Part shown: positions 1-5,742 of the stretch, in pieces | Layout of the letters: the number at the start of each line of letters is the position of its first letter | How positions within the stretch are numbered: position 1 is the stretch's first letter | Source of the DNA: PVC group bacterium | GTDB lineage: Bacteria; Verrucomicrobiota; Kiritimatiellia; SS1-B-03-39; UBA6053 | NCBI GenBank assembly: GCA_003565035.1 | Contig: PXDP01000212.1 | Location: forward strand, 1 to 9,613 | DNA length: 9,613 bases | Direction: 5' to 3' | The notes under the pieces: model-generated | Database searches by the model: none | What the model saw: only the letters and a program-made list of their open reading frames with translations | Told to the model about the DNA's origin: nothing | Position numbers and translations under genes: made by a program

Positions 1-33
1 CCGCGTAAAAGACCCGCAAAGAAAAAATCTTAA
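1..33 (+). CDS. 3' end of an upstream gene (partial, unknown)
   Basis: Reading frame 1 is open from the window edge to a TAA at 31-33 and encodes the tail PRKRPAKKKS. A short Lys/Arg/Pro-rich C-terminal tail like this is common on nucleic-acid-binding proteins, but ten residues cannot identify a family. It lies 49 bases before the yebC start on the same strand, so the two could be co-transcribed. The frame could also be open by chance. Confidence 0.4.
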   Translation, partial: PRKRPAKKKS

Positions 34-76
34 CCTCTACCCTCCACCCTCTCAATCTTTAACCTCTACCCTCTCT
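34..76 (+). repeat. Degenerate heptanucleotide repeat in the yebC leader
   Basis: Between the upstream stop codon and the yebC start the plus strand is almost pure pyrimidine. It is built of 7-base units: CCTCTAC (34-40), CCTCCAC (41-47) and CCTCTCA (48-54), then CCTCTAC (63-69) and CCTCTCT (70-76). Seen another way, the 14-mer TAACCTCTACCCTC occurs at 31-44 and again at 60-73. No Shine-Dalgarno is present, because the region contains essentially no purine run before the ATG. It may be a short tandem repeat remnant or part of the 5' untranslated region; its function is unknown. Confidence 0.6.
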
Positions 77-82
77 ATTACC

Positions 83-844
83 ATGGCCGGACACAGTAAA
101 TGGGCAAACATCAAGCACAAGAAAGCCGCGACGGATGCCAAACGCGGCAAAGCCTTCAGTAAAATCGCAAAAGAACTCACCGTCGCCGCGCGGATGGGCG
201 GCAGCGGCGATCCGGAGACCAACATCAGCCTCCGTCCCATTCTCGCCAAAGCCAAAGCCGTCAACATGCCGGCCGACAACATCGACCGTGCCATCAAAAA
301 AGGCACCGGCGAAGGTGCCGACGCAGTACAGCTCGATGAACTGATTTACGAAGGGTACGCCAGCGGCGGTGTGGGCGTAATTGTCAAAGCCCTGACCGAC
401 AACAAGAACCGGACCGCCGCCGAGGTGCGCAGTGTCTTCAACAAACACAACAACAGCCTCGGCCAGACTGGCAGTGTCAGCCGCAGCTTCCAGCGCAAAG
501 GTGTCATCCACATCCCCGCCGAAGGCATCGACGAAGACGCCCTGCTCGAAGCAGCCATGGAGGCCGGGGCCGAAAACTTCGAAAACGAGGGCGACAGCTT
601 TCTCGTCACCACCGCGCTCACCGACTACAATACGGTTACCGAGGCCCTCACCGCCGCCGGCTTCGACACGGCCAACTCGGAACTGACCCTGCTGCCGGAT
701 CTGCTTATGGAGGCCACCTCCGCCGACCATGCCCGCTCGGTCATGGGATTCATCGAGGCCCTGGAAGACCTCGACGATGTTCAGGATGTGTACAGCAATC
801 TGGATGTCAGCGACGAGATAGCCGAGCAACTGGATGAAGGATGA
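83..844 (+). CDS. yebC: YebC/PmpR (TACO1) family protein
   Basis: This is a full-length 253-residue member of the YebC/TACO1 family. The family signature MAGHSKWANIKHKKAATDAK opens the protein, followed by the basic helical N-terminal domain (KRGKAFSKIAKELTVAAR) and the conserved block NMPADNIDRAIKKGTG near residues 73-88. The acidic C-terminal domains include YEGYASGGVGVIVKALTDN and end in a strongly acidic tail. Members have been described as transcriptional regulators (PmpR) and, more recently, as ribosome-associated factors that help translation of difficult stretches such as polyproline; the mitochondrial homologue TACO1 is a translational activator. The ATG at 83 gives the canonical MAGHSKW start although no Shine-Dalgarno is visible. 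The stop lies inside ruvC (11-base overlap), so the two genes are probably translationally coupled. The protein should be cytoplasmic. Family assignment is firm; which role dominates here cannot be read from sequence. Confidence 0.97.
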   Translation: MAGHSKWANIKHKKAATDAKRGKAFSKIAKELTVAARMGGSGDPETNISLRPILAKAKAVNMPADNIDRAIKKGTGEGADAVQLDELIYEGYASGGVGVIVKALTDNKNRTAAEVRSVFNKHNNSLGQTGSVSRSFQRKGVIHIPAEGIDEDALLEAAMEAGAENFENEGDSFLVTTALTDYNTVTEALTAAGFDTANSELTLLPDLLMEATSADHARSVMGFIEALEDLDDVQDVYSNLDVSDEIAEQLDEG

Positions 845-1349
845 TCCGATCCGCATTCTGGGCGTGGACACCTCCCTGCGTTCCACCGGGGTCGGCGTTC
901 TCATCTCCGACGGCATCCGCCACCGCGTGAGCAGCTACGGAACCATCGCCGCCCCGAAATCCTGGCCCCTGAGCCGCTGCCTCGCGAACCTGCATCTCCG
1001 CGTCCGCGAACTGATCGAAACGGAAAAACCCGATCAGGTGGCGATCGAAGGGATCTTTTTCTGTAAAAACGTCAAAACCGCCGTAATTCTCGGCGAAGCA
1101 CGGGGGGTGGTGATCGCCACCTGCTCCGCCGCCGGGCTGGATGTCATCGAATACGCCCCCCGCCGCGTCAAACAATGCATTGTCGGACGCGGTGCCGCCG
1201 ATAAAAGTCAGGTCGCGTTCATGGTCAAAAACCTGCTCGGCCTCGACACCGTCCCCCAGAACGACGCCGCCGATGCGCTCGCCATCGCCTACTGCCACGC
1301 CATCAGCCTGCGGGGCGTGAGCGGAGCCGACGGCTGCAAAACCCTCTAA
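834..1349 (+). CDS. ruvC: Holliday junction resolvase RuvC
   Basis: A 171-residue RuvC endonuclease, the dimeric Mg-dependent nuclease that resolves Holliday junctions with RuvAB at the end of homologous recombination. The RNase H-fold motifs are all present: first strand ILGVDTSLRSTGVGVL with catalytic Asp12, the second acidic residue Glu72 in VAIEGIFFCKN, and the C-terminal pair Asp144 and Asp147 in QNDAADALAIAYCH. These correspond to D7, E66, D138 and D141 of E. coli RuvC. A Phe (75 or 76) sits where the DNA-stacking aromatic residue is expected. Length is normal for the family. The ATG at 834 lies within the last codons of yebC with no separate Shine-Dalgarno, which suggests coupling to yebC translation. 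The usual ruvA/ruvB partners are not in the window and must be elsewhere. Confidence 0.96.
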   Translation: MKDDPIRILGVDTSLRSTGVGVLISDGIRHRVSSYGTIAAPKSWPLSRCLANLHLRVRELIETEKPDQVAIEGIFFCKNVKTAVILGEARGVVIATCSAAGLDVIEYAPRRVKQCIVGRGAADKSQVAFMVKNLLGLDTVPQNDAADALAIAYCHAISLRGVSGADGCKTL

Positions 1350-1364
1350 CCCCCCGCCCGCCTT

Positions 1365-2246
1365 ATGCAATCCGATTACCCGCCCATTTTTTATGCCGCC
1401 GCCGCCGGACAGCTTGACCGCATCCGCGAACTCGGCCCCGACTCCGCCCCGGAGGACCTCAACCAGGCCCTCGCCGAAGCCTGCTCTCTCAGTCAGTTCG
1501 AAGCCGCCGACCTGCTCATGGAATTCGGGGCCTCCGCCGACGGCCTGTATCACGAAGCCTACGGCACAGTTCTCTTTCCCGCCTGCGAACGGCTCAATCC
1601 CGAAGGCATTCGCTTTCTGCTCAAACACGGCGCCGATCCCGCCCGCACCGTCCACCGCCTCGACGGACCGCGCGACGCATTCGGGCACCTGATCCGCAGT
1701 CCCTTCCGTTCCCCGCTCAAAACCCAGTGCATTCAGACCCTGCTGAGCGCCGGCATCACCCCGCCGGAGGATGCCGTCACCGCCATTCACCGCGAATCCC
1801 TCCCGCTGCTCCGCGCCGCCCTGGACAAGAACCCCGAAGCGCTGCATCAGCCGCTCGACGCCGATTACGGACTCTACCCCCTGCAGGGCGCCAGCCTGCT
1901 GCATCTCGCGGTGGAATTCAATCAGCCGGACCTCGCCGCCGAACTCCTCGACCGCGGGATCGACATCAACAGCCCCGCTGAGGAAATCCCCGGCACCGCC
2001 AGCACCGAGCCCATCTGGCCCACGCAGCTCGTTGCCCTGGGCGGTCAGACCCCGATTTTCCATGCCCGCGGGTTCAGCCGGGATATGCTGAAATTCCTTC
2101 TCGACCGCGGGGCCGATCCGGCCCGGAACGCGCCATTTCTGAAGGACGGAAAAATCGAAGACCTCACCGCGCTGGATCTTTTTCAGGCCATCGACGACAT
2201 CGAGTGCAATCTCCTGGAGGAGATTCTCACCCTGCGCTCTCTCTGA
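1365..2246 (+). CDS. Ankyrin-repeat protein
   Basis: A 293-residue protein made almost entirely of degenerate ankyrin repeats. The clearest units are about residues 33-58 (ending LLMEFGASAD), 67-93 (IRFLLKHGADPA), 175-203 (GASLLHLAVEFNQPDLAAEL, then LLDRGIDIN) and 227-254 (GQTPIFHA, then MLKFLLDRGADPA). Weaker units lie at 6-30 and about 114-160. There is no signal peptide, membrane segment or appended catalytic domain, so a cytoplasmic protein-protein interaction role is likely; partners are unknown. It begins 15 bases after ruvC with no visible Shine-Dalgarno and probably belongs to the yebC-ruvC transcript. Its last 20 bases overlap the end of queG on the other strand. Codon use matches the neighbouring housekeeping genes, so there is no sign of recent transfer. 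Confidence 0.88.
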   Translation: MQSDYPPIFYAAAAGQLDRIRELGPDSAPEDLNQALAEACSLSQFEAADLLMEFGASADGLYHEAYGTVLFPACERLNPEGIRFLLKHGADPARTVHRLDGPRDAFGHLIRSPFRSPLKTQCIQTLLSAGITPPEDAVTAIHRESLPLLRAALDKNPEALHQPLDADYGLYPLQGASLLHLAVEFNQPDLAAELLDRGIDINSPAEEIPGTASTEPIWPTQLVALGGQTPIFHARGFSRDMLKFLLDRGADPARNAPFLKDGKIEDLTALDLFQAIDDIECNLLEEILTLRSL

Positions 2247-3297
2247 TCCGCGAGAGGCCCCAGTGCGCATGACCCGATATGCGCGGGTCCGGGTCACGCG
2301 CCAGTGTTTCCAGCGGCTCCACCGCCTCCGGACTGCCACTGTTCCCCAGCGCCACCGCCACATTGCGCAGCAATCCGGACCGCTTTGTCCGCATGATCGG
2401 GGTTCCGGCGAACCGAGTCAAAAACCCGTCCTCATCCAGCCGGGCCAACTCTTCCAGACGCGGCGCCATTCGGTCCGGGTCCGGATCCAGCCATGGCTCC
2501 CGCCCCGCCCGGCTGTACCGCTTCACCCACGGGCAGACCTCCTGACACACATCACAGCCGAAAATCCAGTTCCCCATCTTCGGCCGCAGACTCTCCGGAA
2601 TCTCCCCCCGGTTTTCAATCGTCTGATACGAAATACACAAACGGCTGTTGAGAATATACTCCGCCGGAAACGCATGCGTCGGGCAGGCATTCAGACAGCG
2701 GCGGCAGGAGCCGCAGTCCGCATTGGCCCCAAAGCGTTCCCCCCGGCCCGGTGTCGGCGCGTCGTACTCAAGCTCGCAGGACACCAGCAGACCACCCAGA
2801 AACATCATGGATCCGTAGTCCGGATGGATCAGCAGCGTATTGCGCCCGATAAAGCCCAGACCCGCGGCCAGGGCCGCATCATGCTCCAGCACCGGCCTCG
2901 CATCATTGAAGGGCTGCACCTGCACGCCCGCCGGGCCCTCTTTCTCGATAAACGCCTTCAGCAGCTTCAGCCGCTTGCCGATCACCTTGTGATAATCCCG
3001 CCCCCAGGCGTACCGGGCAATCCGCCCCCGCATCGGGTCGTTCCAGAGCCGCGGACTCGGATTCTGCATAAAATAAGAGACCCCGACCACAATCATGGCA
3101 CGGGTATCAGGCCGCCAGCCGCGCGGATCCAGACGGCGGTCAATGTCCCGCGCAATCCAGTCCATATCCGCATGATGCCCGGCCGCCAGCCATTCCCGGA
3201 ATTCCGCCGCATGCCGCGCCCCCTGCGCGGGCGCAAAACCCACCAGGTCAAAACCCAGGGCCACCGCCTTCTCTTTAATGGCTTCAGAAAGTCCCAT
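2227..3297 (-). CDS. queG: Epoxyqueuosine reductase QueG
   Basis: QueG is the cobalamin-dependent, two [4Fe-4S]-cluster enzyme that reduces epoxyqueuosine to queuosine in the wobble position of GUN tRNAs. Numbered from the longest possible start (GTG at 3369, 380 residues), the ferredoxin-like motifs are C219-x2-C222-x2-C225-x3-C229-P and C245 with C272-x2-C275-x3-C279-P. The conserved Asp is D156 in NDARPVLEHD, followed by the family block AGLGFIGRNTLL. A HEAT-like segment covers about residues 335-375, as in many QueG proteins. I place the start at the ATG at 3297 (MGLSEAIKEKA, 356 residues) because family members begin near this motif and the catalytic Asp then falls at 132, close to its usual position. 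ATG at 3315 is also possible. No start has a convincing Shine-Dalgarno. The gene stands alone on the minus strand; no other queuosine gene is in the window. Confidence 0.95.
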   Translation of the reverse strand: MGLSEAIKEKAVALGFDLVGFAPAQGARHAAEFREWLAAGHHADMDWIARDIDRRLDPRGWRPDTRAMIVVGVSYFMQNPSPRLWNDPMRGRIARYAWGRDYHKVIGKRLKLLKAFIEKEGPAGVQVQPFNDARPVLEHDAALAAGLGFIGRNTLLIHPDYGSMMFLGGLLVSCELEYDAPTPGRGERFGANADCGSCRRCLNACPTHAFPAEYILNSRLCISYQTIENRGEIPESLRPKMGNWIFGCDVCQEVCPWVKRYSRAGREPWLDPDPDRMAPRLEELARLDEDGFLTRFAGTPIMRTKRSGLLRNVAVALGNSGSPEAVEPLETLARDPDPRISGHAHWGLSRIRESAG

Positions 3298-3371
3298 GCC
3301 CGACTCAATACCCATATCCGCCAGGATATCAACCCGAACCACCCGGAAGTCATTGCCAATCGAAATCACAA

Positions 3372-3398
3372 TTTATGATTGCCGGAGCGAATTGATAA
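3372..3398 (-). promoter_or_regulatory. Possible weak queG promoter
   Basis: On the minus strand a -35-like TTATCA (3398-3393) is separated by 15 bases from a -10-like CATAAA (3377-3372). Both match the sigma-70 consensus only partly and the spacing is short. If real, transcription would begin near 3365, inside the longest possible queG frame, which would favour the internal ATG starts at 3315 or 3297. This is an inference from motif matching only. Confidence 0.2.
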
Positions 3399-3399
3399 C

Positions 3400-3428
3400 T
3401 TGACATCATTATTATTTCTTTTTTTTAT
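3400..3428 (+). promoter_or_regulatory. Sigma-70-like promoter of the secreted hydrolase gene
   Basis: A perfect -35 hexamer TTGACA at 3400-3405 is followed after 17 bases by TTTTAT at 3423-3428, matching the TATAAT -10 element at four of six positions. The spacer and flanks are AT-rich, unlike the rest of the window. Transcription would start around 3435 and give a leader of roughly 37 bases before the ATG at 3472. This shows the hydrolase is probably its own transcription unit, divergent from queG. Confidence 0.55.
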
Positions 3429-3471
3429 AGTTGCAGAGGAGAATCCGAATCCCCAACCCAAAGGCCAAATC

Positions 3472-4515
3472 ATGAACAAATATCATCTGTTGTCCCTCGT
3501 TGCCTGTTTGAGTCTGTTTACCGCACCACGGGCTCAGGCCTGCTCCAGAGTTCTATGGAACACCAACAATCATGCCGTCATCGTGGGGCGGAACATGGAC
3601 TGGTTTGAGGACATCCGCAGCAACATGTGGATTTTGCCCCGGGGCATGGAGCGTAACGGTCTGGCAAAGACCAACCCCCTGAAATGGACCAGCACCTACG
3701 GAAGCGTTATCCTGACCGCCTATGACGTCGGAACCGCCGACGGTGTGAATGAAAAAGGCCTTGCCGCCCACATGCTGTTCCTGCCGGAAACCTCCGTGGG
3801 CGAACGGGACGAAACGCTTCCAGGTCTCAGCATGTCCATGTGGGTACAATATTACCTCGATCAATTTGCGACCGTGGCGGAAGCGGTGGCGGATTTTGAA
3901 ACCAATCCCTATCAATTGCAAATGACCGTTGAGCCCACCAGTGGCAAAGCCTCCACCGTGCACATTGCCCTGAACGACGCAACAGGTGACTCCGCCATCA
4001 TTGAATGTATTGACGGGGTGATCAACATTTACCATGACCGCAACTACATTATTATGACCAACCAGCCCTCTTTCGATCAGCAGTTGGAAAATCTGCGCCA
4101 GTTCCGTGGCTTTGGCGGTGATAAACGTCTCCCCGGCACTCACGAACCTGCAGACCGCTTTGTTCGCGCCGCCTATTACGTGACTCACCTTCCCGAACCC
4201 GCCAGCACCCGGGAAGCCATTGCCGCCATCATGAGTGTCATGCGGAACGTTTCAGCCCCCTTCGGGATTTCCGACCCCGAACGACCCAACGTCTCGACAA
4301 CGGTCTGGCGAACCGTCACCGACCTGACCCACGGTGTTCTGTATTTTGATTCGGTGTTCAGTCCGCAAATTTTCTGGGTCGACACCACCAAGATCAATTT
4401 CGATGCCGATCAACCGGTCCGCAAGCTCACGCTGGTTGACACCTTTGACCACATGGGGGAAGTCTCTGGCCAGTTTGAAGAGGCTGAAATGTTCGAGTTC
4501 CTCGCGCCCAACTGA
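3472..4515 (+). CDS. Secreted choloylglycine hydrolase / penicillin V acylase family protein
   Basis: A 347-residue Ntn-hydrolase of the linear-amide C-N hydrolase family (bile salt hydrolases, penicillin V acylases, some acyl-homoserine-lactone acylases). Residues 1-23 form a signal peptide ending APRAQA, and cleavage would leave Cys24 as the N-terminal nucleophile. Relative to that Cys, Arg40 (+16) and Asp43 (+19) match bile salt hydrolase R18 and D21. Asn197 in IIMTNQPSF (+173) matches N175, and Arg229 in ADRFVRAAY matches R228. The residue that separates bile salt hydrolases (Asn) from penicillin V acylases (Tyr) falls near Leu102/Phe103, so it is neither and the substrate is open. The ATG at 3472 has AAAGG seven bases upstream. 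The open frame continues upstream to 3379, but that extension has no start signal and would bury the signal peptide. Codon and base use are visibly less C-biased than in neighbouring genes, which suggests transfer or a different history. Periplasmic or extracellular location is expected. Confidence 0.9.
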   Translation: MNKYHLLSLVACLSLFTAPRAQACSRVLWNTNNHAVIVGRNMDWFEDIRSNMWILPRGMERNGLAKTNPLKWTSTYGSVILTAYDVGTADGVNEKGLAAHMLFLPETSVGERDETLPGLSMSMWVQYYLDQFATVAEAVADFETNPYQLQMTVEPTSGKASTVHIALNDATGDSAIIECIDGVINIYHDRNYIIMTNQPSFDQQLENLRQFRGFGGDKRLPGTHEPADRFVRAAYYVTHLPEPASTREAIAAIMSVMRNVSAPFGISDPERPNVSTTVWRTVTDLTHGVLYFDSVFSPQIFWVDTTKINFDADQPVRKLTLVDTFDHMGEVSGQFEEAEMFEFLAPN

Positions 4516-4533
4516 GACGTAAGAGGGCATAGC

Positions 4534-4552
4534 ACGGACTTCGGTCGCGTTT
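4534..4552 (+). terminator. UUCG hairpin after the hydrolase gene (possible terminator)
   Basis: ACGGAC (4534-4539) pairs with GTC-CGT (4544-4550, with G4547 bulged) around a TTCG loop. This is the extra-stable C(UUCG)G tetraloop. It is followed only by TTT, so a rho-independent terminator would be weak. It begins 18 bases after the hydrolase stop codon, the expected place for a terminator separating this gene from the mrp operon. Confidence 0.35.
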
Positions 4553-4563
4553 GAGATCATAAT
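4535..4563 (+). promoter_or_regulatory. Possible promoter of the mrp operon
   Basis: CATAAT at 4558-4563 matches the -10 consensus at five of six positions. The best -35 at 17-base spacing is CGGACT (4535-4540), a poor match that also lies in the hairpin. Transcription would start near 4570, about 50 bases before the mrp ATG. No other promoter candidate is visible in the 105-base gap, so this is the likeliest site for the three-gene operon, but support is motif-only. Confidence 0.3.
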
Positions 4564-4586
4564 GCTGCATTCGCAGAGGAATCAAC

Positions 4587-4631
4587 TTGAACCTGACCAA
4601 AGCCCGTTTAAGAGACGGGAATGCCTGCTAA
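4587..4631 (+). CDS. Possible leader peptide upstream of and overlapping mrp
   Basis: A TTG codon at 4587, six bases after a good Shine-Dalgarno (AGAGGA, 4575-4580), opens a 14-codon frame reading MNLTKARLRDGNAC. It ends at TAA 4629-4631, 11 bases into mrp in another frame. Ribosomes terminating there would be positioned to restart at the mrp ATG, so translational coupling is conceivable. A frame this short can occur by chance, the start is non-ATG, and nothing shows that it is translated. Confidence 0.2.
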   Translation: MNLTKARLRDGNAC

Positions 4632-5742
4632 CAAAGAACACCCCGGTCTGACCGACGTCCAACGCATCCTCGCTGTCTCCAGTTGCAAAGGCGGTGTGGG
4701 CAAATCCACCACTGCCGTCAACCTCGCCCTCGCCCTGGCCCGCTATGGCCTGCGGGTCGGACTGCTCGATGCCGATGTCTACGGCCCCAGCCTTCCCACT
4801 CTCGTCCGTCCCGAGGACACCCAGCTCTTCCAGCGCGAAGAAGACGGACTCATTCTCCCCCTCGCCGCCCACGGACTCAAGGTGATGTCTTTTGGCTGGA
4901 TCGACCCCTCCCAGCAGCGCGGAGCCGCCATTCTCCGCGGGCCCATGGTCTCCCAGGTCGTCTCCCAGCTCGCGACCCGCGTCGCCTGGGGCGAACTCGA
5001 CTACCTGGTCATCGATTTCCCGCCCGGCACCGGCGACATTCAGCTCACGCTCACCCAGCAACTGCCGATTGATGCCGCCGTCATCGTCACCACCCCCCAG
5101 CAGCTCAGCTTCGTCGATGTGGTCAAAGGCATTCAGATGTTCGACACCGTCAAGGTGCCCACCGTCGCGGTGGTGGAAAACATGAGCTACTTTCAGTGCA
5201 CCGCCTGCGGCGACAAACAGCACATCTTCGGCGAAGGCGCCCGGCGCAAACTCATCGAACAGTTCGGATTCCGGAACACCTACGAAATCCCTCTGGACCC
5301 CCGCCTCTCCTCCGACGGGGATGAGGGCACTCCCATGGTCGCCTCCCGCCCGGCTGATCCGGTCAGCGCCGTCTATTACGAACTCGCGGAAGCGGTGCAC
5401 GGCGAAATCAACACCCTGCAGTCCGAATCCACCGGCCGCCCCGAACTCTCCTATAACGTCGGGCAGAACTGCGAACTCCTCTATCCGGACGGCCGCATCG
5501 TGGAAATCCCGCCCGCAGAACTCCGCTTCGCCTGCCGCTGTGCCCAGTGCGTCAGCGAATCCACCGGCGAAAAACTCATCCACCGCGAGGACATCGACCC
5601 CGAAATCTATCCCACCGCCATCAAACCGGTCGGAAATTACGCGGCGCACGTTGAATGGAGTGACGGTCACCGCTCTTCAATTTACCCCTACGATTACCTT
5701 ATCGAACTCTTCGACACCCCCGTCCCCGAGGTCACGCCATGA
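4621..5742 (+). CDS. mrp: Mrp/NBP35-type Fe-S carrier ATPase with C-terminal DUF971 domain (HCF101-like)
   Basis: A 373-residue P-loop ATPase of the Mrp/ApbC/NBP35 family, which binds and transfers [4Fe-4S] clusters to target proteins in the cytoplasm. The deviant Walker A motif KGGVGKST is at residues 23-30 within ILAVSSCKGGVGKST. It is followed by DADVYGPSLPT (50-60) and the Walker B/switch region VIDFPPGTGDIQLTLTQ (130-146). C193 and C196 (FQCTAC) form the CxxC pair used for cluster binding between subunits. Residues about 276-366 form a DUF971 domain with the Cys cluster C305-x-C307-x2-C310 and the blocks PVGNYAAHVEWSDGH and IYPYDYL. P-loop plus DUF971 and the SSCKGGVGKS wording recall plant chloroplast HCF101, but the N-terminal DUF59 domain of HCF101 and most Mrp proteins is missing, and the 105-base gap upstream is too short to hide one. 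The ATG at 4621 has AAGAG six bases upstream. It is the first gene of the operon with the MscS-like and copper-ATPase genes. Confidence 0.93.
   Translation: MPANKEHPGLTDVQRILAVSSCKGGVGKSTTAVNLALALARYGLRVGLLDADVYGPSLPTLVRPEDTQLFQREEDGLILPLAAHGLKVMSFGWIDPSQQRGAAILRGPMVSQVVSQLATRVAWGELDYLVIDFPPGTGDIQLTLTQQLPIDAAVIVTTPQQLSFVDVVKGIQMFDTVKVPTVAVVENMSYFQCTACGDKQHIFGEGARRKLIEQFGFRNTYEIPLDPRLSSDGDEGTPMVASRPADPVSAVYYELAEAVHGEINTLQSESTGRPELSYNVGQNCELLYPDGRIVEIPPAELRFACRCAQCVSESTGEKLIHREDIDPEIYPTAIKPVGNYAAHVEWSDGHRSSIYPYDYLIELFDTPVPEVTP

Noticed and set aside
59..916. Minus-strand frame of 285 codons opposite yebC
   Set aside because: Covers a firmly identified yebC and has no motif of its own.
2239..2256. 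Hairpin CTCTC/GAGAG at the convergent gene ends as a bidirectional terminator
   Set aside because: Only five base pairs, an 8-base loop, and no T-run on either strand.
807..2363. Long minus-strand frame (518 codons) opposite ruvC and the ankyrin gene
   Set aside because: It is Gly/Val/Glu-rich without any motif and lies antisense to two genes with clear family signatures. C-rich third positions on the plus strand remove stop codons from the opposite strand.
2263..3378. Plus-strand frame of 371 codons opposite queG
   Set aside because: His/Arg/Pro-rich shadow of queG, whose Fe-S and catalytic motifs are unmistakable on the minus strand.
3379..3471. Upstream extension of the hydrolase frame to a TTG at 3379
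   Set aside because: It would run through the -35/-10 promoter and place about 31 residues ahead of a good signal peptide. The ATG at 3472 has its own AAAGG site.
3433..4580. Shared 8-mer GCAGAGGA in the leaders of the hydrolase (3433-3440) and mrp (4573-4580) as a common regulatory site
   Set aside because: Eight purine-rich bases that contain a Shine-Dalgarno-like core are expected to recur by chance, and the surrounding sequence and distance to the start differ.
4582..5670. Minus-strand frame of 362 codons opposite mrp
   Set aside because: Gly/Asp/Val-rich shadow of the Mrp ATPase gene with no family features.
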